A stretch of 64,000 nt of DNA from Leishmania infantum JPCM5 (Eukaryota; Euglenozoa; Kinetoplastea; Trypanosomatida; Trypanosomatidae): positions 1,061,501 to 1,125,500 of the forward strand of contig NC_009416.2 of assembly GCF_000002875.2 (NCBI RefSeq). The letters run 5' to 3'. Shown piece by piece: positions 37,802-48,015 of the stretch (positions are counted from its first letter, which is position 1; each line of letters begins with the position of its first letter). A program made the translations under genes and the position numbers. A model generated the notes under the pieces. That model was not told the origin of the DNA. It saw only the letters and a program-made list of their open reading frames with translations, and did not search any database.

Positions 37802-39361
37802 GCATGCCTTGCGCAGACTCGAGCTCCGGAGCTGCTGGCCTTTGGCAACGTTGACGCCCTCGCCACGGCGGTAAGGCCGCTACCTTTTCGTTGTGGCCAC
37901 GGAACCTGTGCTTAGTGCGCGGGGTGGGTGAGCGTGCAACCGCCGAGGACGAGAGGAAGGGTGAAGTGGTTTGGCTGAAAACGAAGAGAAGATAAGCGGA
38001 GACACGAAGCAGGCGCTCGTGGTTTGTGTGTGCGCGTTGTGGAGTGGAGACGATAATACGCGTTGCGCGAGCGTGAGAAAGCCGCAGCACACAGGGATGG
38101 GTGCGGTATTCACCTGTGAAGCAGGATGCTACCGCGATGCAGTTGGCCTGCGTGCACAGCGCGTGCAAATGCGCAAGTGACAGGTGCAGCCGCCCATGTG
38201 TGCCCGTGAACCATATCTTCATCTTTTCCCAGCCCCTCCCTGCCACCCTCCCCCAGGATCTATGCATCTGCTAGGGTCAACAGGTGCGCGAGGGAAAGCG
38301 AGAAGCACGACGTCGGCACTGCCGCGAGGCAAAAGCGGGCGCAGAGCGGACCGTTGAACGCAAAGGTAGCATAGAAAAGCACACGCACGCGCAGATTGCG
38401 TGTCATGGAACTGAGGAGGCATGAGAAGAGGAGGAGTACTAAAGCATATAAACACCCTCAGGATGGTCCGTCGACCACTCATGTCACGCCCTTCATGTAC
38501 GGATGTCCTTGGTTCGGTATTCGGTTCACTTGCGCCATCTTCGCAAGATGTGCGCCACGCCAACAAGTTCCGTTTATTCACGCTACCGTAGCCCAACATC
38601 TCTCATCGAAACAACCGACACACACACACACAAACACACAGACTCTACACACAAAGGGAAGAGCTACGTGCAAGCACACGAGCAGAAGGCAACCCAGCCA
38701 CGATGTCCTCACCCGCGCCTTTCGCCTCAAAACGCGCCGCATATGCTGTCTGTGTCAGTGTCTGTGGCCGTGGCTGTGTCACAGCCAACATAGGGCACAC
38801 GAGCGCACTCAAGCACAGACACGCACAGCGGCGGCGGTCACCGCAGGCGCTTGAAAGGCTGGCGGGGAGTTGGCGAGAAAGAACCAAGCGAGGCAGGAAG
38901 AACAAGGAACTTAAGACAGAGAGAGAGGAGGGAGAGAGGTGTTTAAGGCAACCACATCGCACCAGCAAACACAACTACTCTGCACTTCACATGGACGGGT
39001 CAAAGAAAAGCAGGTGCCTCCTTCCCCCCATCAAGCGCCCATCTGCGGCTCCCTCGAAGACGGAACGACTCCAGATATTCACCGAACACGAAAAGAACAG
39101 GTTGAAGAGGATGTGAAGCGACGGTGACGGCACGCGCTCCTCCGACGATATGGCAGGTGCTTGACTATACGTGTGACAAGCACACACACACAACGCAAAC
39201 ATGCACGCACACACCAATGCCGATGTTTTCGGGGGTAGTGTTGCTGGCATGGAAAGCCAGTGGGGGTGTAAGGAGGGCCTGTGTATGTGGGTGCGTGTGT
39301 GTGTGTGTGTGTGCGTGTGTCTGCTTCTCCTTCCTCCTTTTTGCTGGTAATACTCCCGCAC
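37802..39361. other. 1.6-kb intergenic region, no gene seen
   Basis: This lies between the membrane-protein gene and the exonuclease gene. It includes CA repeats near 38620-38640 and 39180-39190 and a GT run near 39290-39312. No supported gene. Confidence 0.55.
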
Positions 39362-42300
39362 CTAGTAGGCGCTGTGGTGACGGCGCCGTGTGGAGGTGGT
39401 GGGCTGGAGTTGCGTTTCGAAAATACGTGCGCACTGGCCAAGGATGCCGACAATCGCCATCCACTGCACGGCCTTGTCTGACACAAGCAGCAGGCACGCC
39501 AGGTTCAGCAGCACCGAGCCAACGACAACAAAGCCGGGAGAGCTGCCCATCTTGCGCCCCCTCCACAAGAGCACCAGCAGCGAGATCTGCGACGGCAATG
39601 TGACAGAGGCCTGCGCCAATGACCACGTTTCCCGCCTCAACTGCGAAAGAAGACCCTGTGGTGCCGCCGTGCGCCACGCGTTCCACATGGTGCACAGCCA
39701 CAGCAGTGTCAAGGAGCATGCCGTGGGAGCGAAGTAGCGGAAGTGGTGCTCCTTGAGCCCAAAGAAGATGACTTCGTCATCCACGAAGAGCAGCAGAAGA
39801 AGCGAGGACAGGACGTACAAGGCTGGCTCACTGTCGTTGCCGAAGAAATTGATGGCGCACAGCAGTGCCACGGACAGCTCCGTCGAGAAGTTGGCGATGA
39901 CACCAAGGGGCAGGCTGGACTCGTGGCTGATCTCGCGGCACTTGGGGAGCAGCGGCCGCCCGCTCAGGCGGCAGTTGATCATCACTGACAAGCCCAGGTA
40001 CATGACGACGATAACCGCCAGGAGGCGCAGGCTTCCCTGCTCGTACATATCCCACAGCATCGCCAAGCGATTGGGCGAGTAGTACAGCTTCTCTTGCTGC
40101 GCCGCGACAGACCGGTTGAGCTGCAGGAAAGATAACGGGATCGTAAGAATGGAGAGGCCGTACACTCCAACAAGCACGGTGCCGCTCACCTCGCGATAGT
40201 GCGTCACATCGATCATGAGGAGGATCAGAAAGACGAAGCCCAGCATCATGATGTAGAAGTTGAAGGTCGGCGCGGCCTGCACGAGCCCGGTGATGCCGAG
40301 CGACAACGACGCGGCTGTCGCGAGCCAGTATACAAAGCGGCCAGCGAACGGGATGCACTGCAGAAATGAGACCCGGGCACCAAGCAGCATCATGAGGCCG
40401 ACGGCCGCCGCGTACCGGCCTCTGTCGGCGTACTCGAAATCATAGTCGAAGTCGGACACCTCCGCCCCCACCACGCGGGTGGGCTGCACGGCTAGCAGGA
40501 CCACTCCCAACAGCGCCGCGCAGCGGGAAACGGCGCGAAGCGGAAACACAGCCGGGTAGCGGCTCTTCAGCCGCCACCACACGGGCATCGTCAGAAGCGC
40601 GTAGGTCGCACAGCACGTGCCGGCGGCAATGTGAAGCAGCTCCGACTCTGCAACGTAGCTCTGTGTAACAAACTCGTAGGCAGCGCGCTGCACGTTGCGG
40701 ATCGTCAGCAGAGACAGCAGCAGCGCCATGGTGGCGTATGTGTGAAGCATCCTCTTCGCTGCCTCCATCTTGATGCGACGGCGGTGCTCAATCTCGAATG
40801 AGGCGACGAGGTAGCCGGCGAAGAGGGCTACCCACCACCCGCCCGTGATCTCGGCCATGAGGAGCCACGCGCGGGTCGTCTCCATCCCATCACGCACAGT
40901 CAGCTCCGCTGCGTAGTAGGCACTCGTCACTTCGACCAGAAAAGTAAAGAGCTTGGCCACAAAGCAAGACGAGATGAGCACCGCCGAGTACACCGTCAGA
41001 GCACCATTTTTGTACATGCGGCACGGCACGGCAACGCCCACGGCACTCGTGAGCACGACAAGCACCGCCGGGTAGGCGCCCTCCTCTTTCTGCGAGTAGA
41101 GGACGTGCTCAACAAAGGTGAGCTGCAGCGCAAGCAGGAAGAGAGCGATCGTCACCGGTGCCTTGCTGGGCGAGAAGGAGAGGGCGAAGCTCATGCAGCC
41201 GAGCACGTAGCACCACAGCACGCTCACCCCCAGCACCGGCGTTGGCACTACCGTCGTCTCACCGAAAACGCGCAGGTCCATCACGATGAAGGAGTAGGTG
41301 CGGTACATCCACCACAGTAGCATCAGGCTAGTGAAGACGGTAAAGGTGAACATCGGGCCGCCGTTCGTGCGGTCCATAAGGAAGACGTTGAAGGCAATGA
41401 TGGAGAGCACACTAGGGAAATAGAGCACACCCGGTGCACTCGTCAAGATGCACAGAATGACGGACACCGCGCAGCTGCCAAGCAGCACCGGCATGCGCCG
41501 CAGCAGATACTTGCCCTTCGTCACATCGCCGCCGCGGCTGTCGACGTCGAGGAGCCACTTGATCTCGATGCCGACGTACACGGTGATGTAGAAGGCGATC
41601 AGCAACAGAATGGCGTTGAAAGGGAAGGCAACGCCCGAGAACAGGTACGAGTAGCGCGAGTTGAGGAGGCGGTAGGCGCCCCAATGCACCCCAATGATAG
41701 AGACGATCGCCAACAGGGGAATGCGGAAGGCCGCGACGAGGTCAAGAAGCCCGAGCGGGTCGTATTCGAGCTGCTGCAACAGCGAGTAGGTCTCTTCCGA
41801 TGGCGACGCCAGGAACCAGAGGCTGTGCAGTGGCGAAATGCAGAAGTAAGCGATGCCGCCGCAGACAAGGCCGACCGAGTTGAGCATGTTCGCAACCGCG
41901 TGGTCTACCCAGTTGCTCTGGAAGGCGTTGTACACGGCGACAGGGAGGAGCAAAACAAGGCAGCTGAAGACGAGCGCTTCCACCTGCTCATTCAATTGCA
42001 TTGGCGCGCCGCAGGTAGACGAGGTGGAGTCGACAGACGCCGCGTCATCAACGCCGCCGGCGCCGTCGCCGTCGCCACCCGCGTGCGCACCTTTCGCCTG
42101 GCCATCCCCGTCATCGGCGACCCTCCCTCTCGCGTGGGCCCCGGCATCCCTCATGGCATCAGACTGCAGGTGCTGCTGCTGCTGACCTGGCTGCACCGAC
42201 GTCGCCGCGGCGCCAGCAGCACTCTCTGGGGACACCAGCACGAGAAAGCTGCTTTTGAGGGGGCAGTAGAAGAAGTGGTGCAGCGTGCACAGAACAACAA

Positions 42301-43447
42301 AGAAGAAAAACGGCGCGCGGCGGGAGCCGACGAGGCCGGTGATCGTCGTCAGCAGCGGCGGCAGGCAGAGCACAGGGCCAACCGCGAACACAAATCTCTC
42401 CAGCGCGCACAGGACATTCGGAAACGTCTCCTGCACCCAGCGAAAGTGCTGGATTGCGGCCGCCACCACAACCATGAGAACGCCGCCCAAGTCCGCAATC
42501 ATCAACATGGGGCCGAACGACGTGGCCGCCGCGTGAATGTTAGAGATGAGAAGCGTCGCCGAGAACACGCCGGCAGTGCCGAGCAGAACTAAGACGGTGG
42601 TACGGTGGTAGCCCAGATAGTCGGAAATGTACAGCAGCACCACCCCGCAAAGCAGCGTCGTGAAGGCGAAGGTGGACATGAGAGGAAGGACGCCAAACAG
42701 CGTGGAGAAGAGGAGGACCACGAGCCTCTTCACATGGCAGGGTGAGCCGATCAGGAACTCTACGTGCTGCCGCTGGGACGCGTGAGAGAACGTAAATGAC
42801 GCCGTGCCGCCCCTCGCGGCGGCCCCACCTGCAGTCGGCAGATACCGAGCAGCGTTCTCTCGCGCGTAACCGTCGTCGTCTTGACCCTCGTGGCCGCGGC
42901 GCGCCGACTGCTGGAACCTACCGTGCAGCGGCTCGTGCCGCCTCTCCGTCTCCCGCTTTAGCTGCGTTTGCAACCAGTGCTGCGAGGTGGCCGCGATGGC
43001 CTCGCCCACAACCTCCTCACGCGCCGCCTCGCGCGGAATGTACGCGTTGGGGTTCCGCTGGTGGTGAGGCGGTGGCGGCGGCAGCGTCGGCGCCACCTGC
43101 TGCTGCTCCGAATACCCGCCGTGCTCAGGATAGGCTGGTGGCGGGCTAGTCATTGCCGCGGAGCCGTACGAACCGAACGGCGTCAGTGACGATGCCGCCG
43201 TGGCAGCATGGTTACCGAGGTTACCCCCGTTCGTGTCGCCCGTAGACATGGGGAACGACGGCGGGTAGCCAGGCTGGGGCTGCCTCGAATACGGAGCCGG
43301 TGGATAAGACAGGTACGCCGTGTTTGCAGCTTGGGGGCTGGTTGAATGGGTGACAGTCGGCAGACTAACTCGGCTGTGAGGCGGGTGCTCCGCTGTAGCG
43401 CCCCCAAGCGAGGGAATCGGAACGGCGGGCCCTGTTGAATGAGACAT
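39362..43447 (-). CDS. very large polytopic membrane protein, unknown family
   Basis: This 1361-aa protein has a Pro/Gly/Tyr/His-rich cytosolic-looking N-terminal region of about 235 residues (for example PQPGYPPSFP and LPPPPPHHQRNPNAYIP). It is followed by some two dozen hydrophobic segments to the C-terminus. Clear examples include LVVLLFSTLFGVLPLMSTFA, LMVVVAAAIQ, ALVFSCLVLLLPVAVYNAF, NAILLLIAFYITVYVGI, FYIMMLGFVFLILLMIDV and PALYVLSSLLLLLFVDDEV. A hydrophilic Asp/Gly/His-rich loop interrupts the array at about residues 415-480. The tail is basic (STRRRHHSAY). I recognise no transporter, GPCR or enzyme signature, so topology is the only safe description. The ATG at 43447 is the first in frame; a pyrimidine tract and AG near 43495 would give a 5' UTR of about 48 nt. 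Gene existence is certain, function unknown. Confidence 0.85.
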   Translation of the reverse strand: MSHSTGPAVPIPSLGGATAEHPPHSRVSLPTVTHSTSPQAANTAYLSYPPAPYSRQPQPGYPPSFPMSTGDTNGGNLGNHAATAASSLTPFGSYGSAAMTSPPPAYPEHGGYSEQQQVAPTLPPPPPHHQRNPNAYIPREAAREEVVGEAIAATSQHWLQTQLKRETERRHEPLHGRFQQSARRGHEGQDDDGYARENAARYLPTAGGAAARGGTASFTFSHASQRQHVEFLIGSPCHVKRLVVLLFSTLFGVLPLMSTFAFTTLLCGVVLLYISDYLGYHRTTVLVLLGTAGVFSATLLISNIHAAATSFGPMLMIADLGGVLMVVVAAAIQHFRWVQETFPNVLCALERFVFAVGPVLCLPPLLTTITGLVGSRRAPFFFFVVLCTLHHFFYCPLKSSFLVLVSPESAAGAAATSVQPGQQQQHLQSDAMRDAGAHARGRVADDGDGQAKGAHAGGDGDGAGGVDDAASVDSTSSTCGAPMQLNEQVEALVFSCLVLLLPVAVYNAFQSNWVDHAVANMLNSVGLVCGGIAYFCISPLHSLWFLASPSEETYSLLQQLEYDPLGLLDLVAAFRIPLLAIVSIIGVHWGAYRLLNSRYSYLFSGVAFPFNAILLLIAFYITVYVGIEIKWLLDVDSRGGDVTKGKYLLRRMPVLLGSCAVSVILCILTSAPGVLYFPSVLSIIAFNVFLMDRTNGGPMFTFTVFTSLMLLWWMYRTYSFIVMDLRVFGETTVVPTPVLGVSVLWCYVLGCMSFALSFSPSKAPVTIALFLLALQLTFVEHVLYSQKEEGAYPAVLVVLTSAVGVAVPCRMYKNGALTVYSAVLISSCFVAKLFTFLVEVTSAYYAAELTVRDGMETTRAWLLMAEITGGWWVALFAGYLVASFEIEHRRRIKMEAAKRMLHTYATMALLLSLLTIRNVQRAAYEFVTQSYVAESELLHIAAGTCCATYALLTMPVWWRLKSRYPAVFPLRAVSRCAALLGVVLLAVQPTRVVGAEVSDFDYDFEYADRGRYAAAVGLMMLLGARVSFLQCIPFAGRFVYWLATAASLSLGITGLVQAAPTFNFYIMMLGFVFLILLMIDVTHYREVSGTVLVGVYGLSILTIPLSFLQLNRSVAAQQEKLYYSPNRLAMLWDMYEQGSLRLLAVIVVMYLGLSVMINCRLSGRPLLPKCREISHESSLPLGVIANFSTELSVALLCAINFFGNDSEPALYVLSSLLLLLFVDDEVIFFGLKEHHFRYFAPTACSLTLLWLCTMWNAWRTAAPQGLLSQLRRETWSLAQASVTLPSQISLLVLLWRGRKMGSSPGFVVVGSVLLNLACLLLVSDKAVQWMAIVGILGQCARIFETQLQPTTSTRRRHHSAY

Positions 43448-45125
43448 GGCGGGCGTTTGAGAAAGTGAGAGGGGGAGAACGCTGCAACCGCAGACTCAAG
43501 CGCGCGCGCGTTGCCACGAGGAAAAGCGAGTGGGGGGAGGAGGACAATGAAAAGGTAAAACGAGGCCGCAAAAAGACGGAAGAGTAACGAATAAGCGAAA
43601 AAACAAAAAGGGCTTGAGGAGGGCGCGCACCCTGCAAACGCAAACTGCACACGCAGGCGCGTGTGCAACGCCCACGAACACGGGGGGAGGGGGGCGGGGT
43701 ACGGCACGGGGGAGAGAGCGGCGAATCGGTTGGTGCGCCTGGACCGCCCCCTTGGATTGTTTCTTCTTTTTGTACAAAGACTGGAGTCGTTGGGCAGGGG
43801 GGAAGGGAGAGGAGGGGCGCAAAAGGAAAGTGTTGTGACGCACAGGCGCCCCATGCAAACGAGAAGGTGGGCGTGTGCGTATTTGGGCATATATATATAT
43901 AGCCATGAAGGTGTGAGTGTGTGTGCACGTTGCGCGAGGTGGTCGGAAGGAATGGGCGAGCGTAGGTGCGCATTACGGAAGCGCGATAGAGAAGAGAATG
44001 CAGGCGTGAATAACGGCGGAGGGGGAGGGGGATGCGAAAGCAGCGGAGAGTGTCGCGTGTATTCACAGAGAGGACACTGCCATAGTCGCGGAAGAGGGCA
44101 CCCGCACAAAAGAGGAGACCGCCGTTGCGGTTCGAGCACCTCGAAACTGGAGAGAGAAAGAGATGGGGGGGCCGAGAGACGACGGCATTGTCTCTCTTCT
44201 ACGGAGGTGCGCTCATCCACGTATCGCTTAACCGTCCATGTAGACAAGCACACGCGCACAGGCAAAAGTGGTGTGGCACCGCGTCTTTCGCCTTTTCAGT
44301 CAAAGAGCCACGGTGAGGTGGGGCATTTTGGCTATTGTGGTTTGCCTTAGAAGAGATATACACGCACGTGCTGCACCCCTTCTGTGCGTCGCCGTTTGCG
44401 ACCACCGAGAAGGGGCGCAAGAGGCCGCTGGTCTGATTGTGTCCTCTTCGCTTCGACATGCTCCCAACTCTCGAGGAGAGGCAGGTGCACAGCCGCACCG
44501 ACGCACACTGGCACACGTGCACTTCCCCTCCCCCATGGACGAAACAAGACAGAGATAGAGAGAGTCGCATTCGTGAGCACACATCCTACAACACCACACG
44601 ATGAGAGCACTCTGCGACGGGAAAACGCGCACGCGAAACCCACGAGAGAGGAGAGAGAAAAGGGGGTGAGGATGAGCAGAGCGCCTTACACGAGTAAAGA
44701 GAAAACAACACAAGCGCGCACGCTAGACAAGTCCTTCGCACACAGGCGAGCATCGTCAGAAGGAGAGAAAAAACACAGATATACACACGCAAGCAAGAGG
44801 AAAAGAGATGCGAGAAGCAGAGAGAGGGAGGGCAGGTGTAAACAAGAGCATGTGCAAGTGCGCACGCTTTCGCACAGATCACACGCAAACGCCAACACGC
44901 ACGTGCATGGCGTTGCGTCCGATACAGAAAACGTTGTCTGCGTGCAAGCATGTCCAGGGGTGCATGCCTCGCCACCCTCCTCCTCAAGCCTTCGCTTCCA
45001 TCTTTTCCTTGCCTTCGCCCTCCTCACCTGTGCTTGTTAACATTATGCACTTGATCGACGCCAGAGCAACAGCAACCCGCAGCACCGACTTTCAAAGCTG
45101 GAACGATGAACGCGCCCGAAAAGTG
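43448..45125. other. 1.7-kb intergenic region, no gene seen
   Basis: This lies between the RBM28-like gene and the membrane-protein gene. The first 100 bases hold pyrimidine tracts (coding strand) and a candidate acceptor near 43495. An AT dinucleotide run sits at 43889-43900. Further GA-rich sequence follows. No gene is supported. Confidence 0.55.
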
Positions 45126-46472
45126 CTATCTGCTTTTCTTTGCGTTAGACGACACGGCAGACGCGCGGCCGTCGCACAACCCGCGAGCCAAGCGTGCGCG
45201 CTTCAGCTCCTTCATGCGCTGGAGCTTCTGCACTGCGCTCATGCTCTCGATAGCGAAGGAGACCATAAGTCGCCGCTGATCGCCGAATACCGTCGGGTTG
45301 TTGTTCAGCATGCGGAGTGTGTTGAGAGCTACGTTGTGGTTCACAAACTCAATGAAGCCGTACCCGCGCGAGACGCCAGCCGTGTCCTTTAGCAGCTTCA
45401 CATTGCGGATGGGGCCGTACTTGCCCCATTTATCTTTTTCTGTGTCCTCGGGATGCTTCTTCAGGTATGCTCGCGCCTGCTCAGCAAAGAGGCGGCGCAT
45501 GTCATTCTCTGACATTGTGCGCGGCAGATTGCGCACACTAAGACGGGTCTTGCTAACAAAGTAGTTGCTGTTAGTCAGCTGCTGCTTACGTGCGGCATAG
45601 TCGTCCTCGATCATCTGCAGGTAGCGCGGGTGCAGACCCTTCGCTGCGGCGGAGCCCGGCACCACCAAACCCTCCTGCAAGAGGTACAAGTTACGCGGAT
45701 CGTCTGCTGCCACCTTAGTGCGCTTCTTCTTCTTCTGCTGTGCACTCACCGCCTCCTGAGTGTCCGATCTCGACAGCACGCGCAGCACCGTGAACCTGGT
45801 GTCGCGCATCGTGAGAAACGGGTCACGTACAACGAAGGAGTCGGTGCGCATCTTATGCATGAGCCGCTTTGCTTGGTGATGAGAAAGGCTCTCGGTCTGC
45901 GCCTTCATGTCCTCTCGTCCTACCGCCGACAACTCACGCGCGTTCTGCTGGGCGTAGTCAAATATCTTGCCCGCCAGCTCCGCAGAGCCGCAGTGCACGA
46001 AGCCGGTACCGGAGAGCGTCTTGCTCGCACGGTTGCGCACCAGCAGCACACGCTTGACGGCGCTGAAGTGGGTTTTGAAGTACGTCATCAGCTCCTCCTC
46101 ACTCGTATCGAGTGGCAAGTTCTTGAGAAACAACTGCGTCTCGAGCGGGTCGCGCTGATTCAGCCGCTCCTCCTTCTCTTCGTCGACATCGCTTTGCACC
46201 TCGCCGTCCTCGTCCACGCCGTCGCGCTTGAAATTGAAAGTGTTCTCCTCGTCATCGCAGTCATCCTCACCGCTGCGGGCGCGCTTGCGGCTATCCTTCT
46301 TCCTGTCCTTCAGTGTGTTGGCCCCGCCCGTGTACACCTTCGCAAGCGCCGTCTTCCAGCTCGGCTTCTTCTTCTGCAGCTTGGTGCGTATCTGCTTGCG
46401 AATGCGCTGCTGCGCCTTCTTTTTGCGCAGGGATGACGGTGTCGCCTTGCGCTTCACTGTGCCCTTGGCCAT
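45126..46472 (-). CDS. Nop4/RBM28-like nucleolar RNA-binding protein, two RRMs
   Basis: This is a 448-aa protein. Residues 1-70 are highly basic, as in nucleolar proteins, and an acidic stretch follows at 69-105. RRM1 has RNP2 LFLKNL (114-119) and RNP1 SGTGFVHC (154-161). RRM2 has RNP2 LSVRNL (311-316) and RNP1 RGYGFIEF (369-376). The segment before RRM2 (YLQMIEDDYAARKQQL, then NYFVSKTRL) and the one after RNP1 (ALNTLRMLNNNPTVFG) match the C-terminal half of yeast Nop4 and human RBM28, which act in 60S ribosome assembly. Those proteins have about four RRMs and are longer, so this looks like a reduced form with two. RRM2 carries an insertion of about 20 residues (330-352). The start follows a good acceptor by 20 nt. 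Confidence 0.88.
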   Translation of the reverse strand: MAKGTVKRKATPSSLRKKKAQQRIRKQIRTKLQKKKPSWKTALAKVYTGGANTLKDRKKDSRKRARSGEDDCDDEENTFNFKRDGVDEDGEVQSDVDEEKEERLNQRDPLETQLFLKNLPLDTSEEELMTYFKTHFSAVKRVLLVRNRASKTLSGTGFVHCGSAELAGKIFDYAQQNARELSAVGREDMKAQTESLSHHQAKRLMHKMRTDSFVVRDPFLTMRDTRFTVLRVLSRSDTQEAVSAQQKKKKRTKVAADDPRNLYLLQEGLVVPGSAAAKGLHPRYLQMIEDDYAARKQQLTNSNYFVSKTRLSVRNLPRTMSENDMRRLFAEQARAYLKKHPEDTEKDKWGKYGPIRNVKLLKDTAGVSRGYGFIEFVNHNVALNTLRMLNNNPTVFGDQRRLMVSFAIESMSAVQKLQRMKELKRARLARGLCDGRASAVSSNAKKSR

Positions 46473-46492
46473 TGCCTACCGTCGGTATTGTT

Positions 46493-46520
46493 CTGTGGGT
46501 ATGTGGAGGGAGGAGCGGCA
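46493..46520 (-). promoter_or_regulatory. probable spliced-leader acceptor for the RBM28-like gene
   Basis: On the minus strand GCCGCTCCTCCCTCCACATA leads to CCCACAG, with AG at 46493-46494. The 5' UTR would be 20 nt. Confidence 0.65.
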
Positions 46521-47686
46521 GATTCCGTTACGGTCTGCGAAAGGAGACCGGCACGCGTCGATGAGAGGCCACGGGTTTCGAAAGACGCACAATGTGTCGG
46601 CGGAAGTGTAAGACGAGGCCAGCGGTGACACGCGCACGCACACACACGCACACACACCAAAGTGAAATATGTTTCCTTCATGTAGAGAAGGCGGAGAGAG
46701 AGAAGGAGAGACAGAGACAGAGAGGCGCGCGTGTGTGTGCACGCCGTGCACCGGCCGAACGCGAGGGAATGGGCGGTGTACAGGAACGAAGGCGAAGAGG
46801 CGGCACCGGAGCGGGACGTAACGAGTGAACAGCGAGAGAGGGAGGGATTTAGACGTCCACAGACATGCACGTGCACCATACCGTATACGCACACATTGGT
46901 ACGTGTACGAAGAAGTAGCAGTGGAGGGGAGACGGCATCGACGCCGTCGGTGCCTTCAGACCGCACACGTCGTGCCAAAAAAAAAAACCCTCCGTAAGCA
47001 CTCGCAAAGAGTGCTGCGTAGCGGGTGTTCAGGTGTGTGCCATACTTCCTGCTCGCCTTCACCGCAGATGGACGGCGAGCGGAATCGAGGCAGACCCACT
47101 GCACACACGCAGCGAGAGAGAGTGAGCGCCACTGAGATGATGAGGACATGCAAGATGAGGGAGAGGCACCAGGCCCACTCGGCACTGCACGCAAGACGCC
47201 GTTGCAGGGCATCCTTATCGTTACCCTCGTCCGTCTCCTCGTCGCTTCCCCATCACCACCGCCACACCGCCCCTCACCTCGTGTCTCCGTTAATAAGTAC
47301 TTTCGATTCAACACCTGTTGGGCCCTCTACGACATACGCAGGCGCCAGCCACGCACATTAACTCGACAAACAAAACGGAAACCAAAAACGAAATAGAAAG
47401 GGAGATGATAAGGGCAGCAGGGGGACAAGCTGGCACAGCCGTGCGTGCCACCTCTCTTCCGCTTTCCTCCTCATCATCTCCCTTTCTCTCCTTCCAGCAT
47501 ACCGCTGTGCTTGTTTAGCATGTAGACAACAAGAGTGAGGCACGCAAGAGAAAGGGAAAAGGCACGAGACGATGCGTTGGCACCGGAGGAAAGGTTCACG
47601 GATGCTGGTGAGACGGTGATGTGAGACAGGGCGGGTGATAACAGAAGGGAGGTGGAGAGCTAGCTGGCACCTCGGGCATCCCTTGT

Positions 47687-47692
<6 letters not shown>

Positions 47693-47719
<27 letters not shown>
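47693..47719. repeat. (TG)13 microsatellite
   Basis: This is a perfect TG run of 27 bases in the presumed 3' UTR of RPN7. Confidence 0.9.
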
Positions 47720-48015
47720 CAACGTCTTCCAAGGCTCGCCCCGGAGCAACGCACCTTCGCATTCGCTGTCAAGCGGCCGTATATGTCTTCCGTCCTCTCG
47801 CCCCTCCCCCTCCTGCCCAGTCCCTAACGACCTCTGTCCACTTTCAAACCACATTCCACCTGCGGGCACCTCGTCTTCCCAGCCTCCGTTCTCTGCCAGC
47901 CGCACACACGCACACGGCTACAAACATCTTCTGCACATCACCACACAGGCGCACGCGTATCTGAATCGGACCCAACAGACACGAATGCGACACGCAGCAC
48001 GACAGCGCGCCTTCT

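Larger units (their letters stand above)
46473..48015. other. 1.5-kb intergenic region, no gene seen
   Basis: This lies between RPN7 and the RBM28-like gene. It includes an A run at about 46978-46987, a GT repeat at 47693-47719 and GA-rich stretches. No gene is supported. Confidence 0.55.

Noticed and set aside
41684..42592. 302-aa plus-strand open frame
   Set aside because: It is antisense to the membrane-protein gene; highly charged translation typical of reverse-frame membrane codons.
43448..44265. 360-aa minus-strand open frame upstream of the membrane-protein gene
   Set aside because: It overlaps the gene's 5' UTR and splice signals and translates pyrimidine tracts (Ser/Pro/Leu/Phe-rich).
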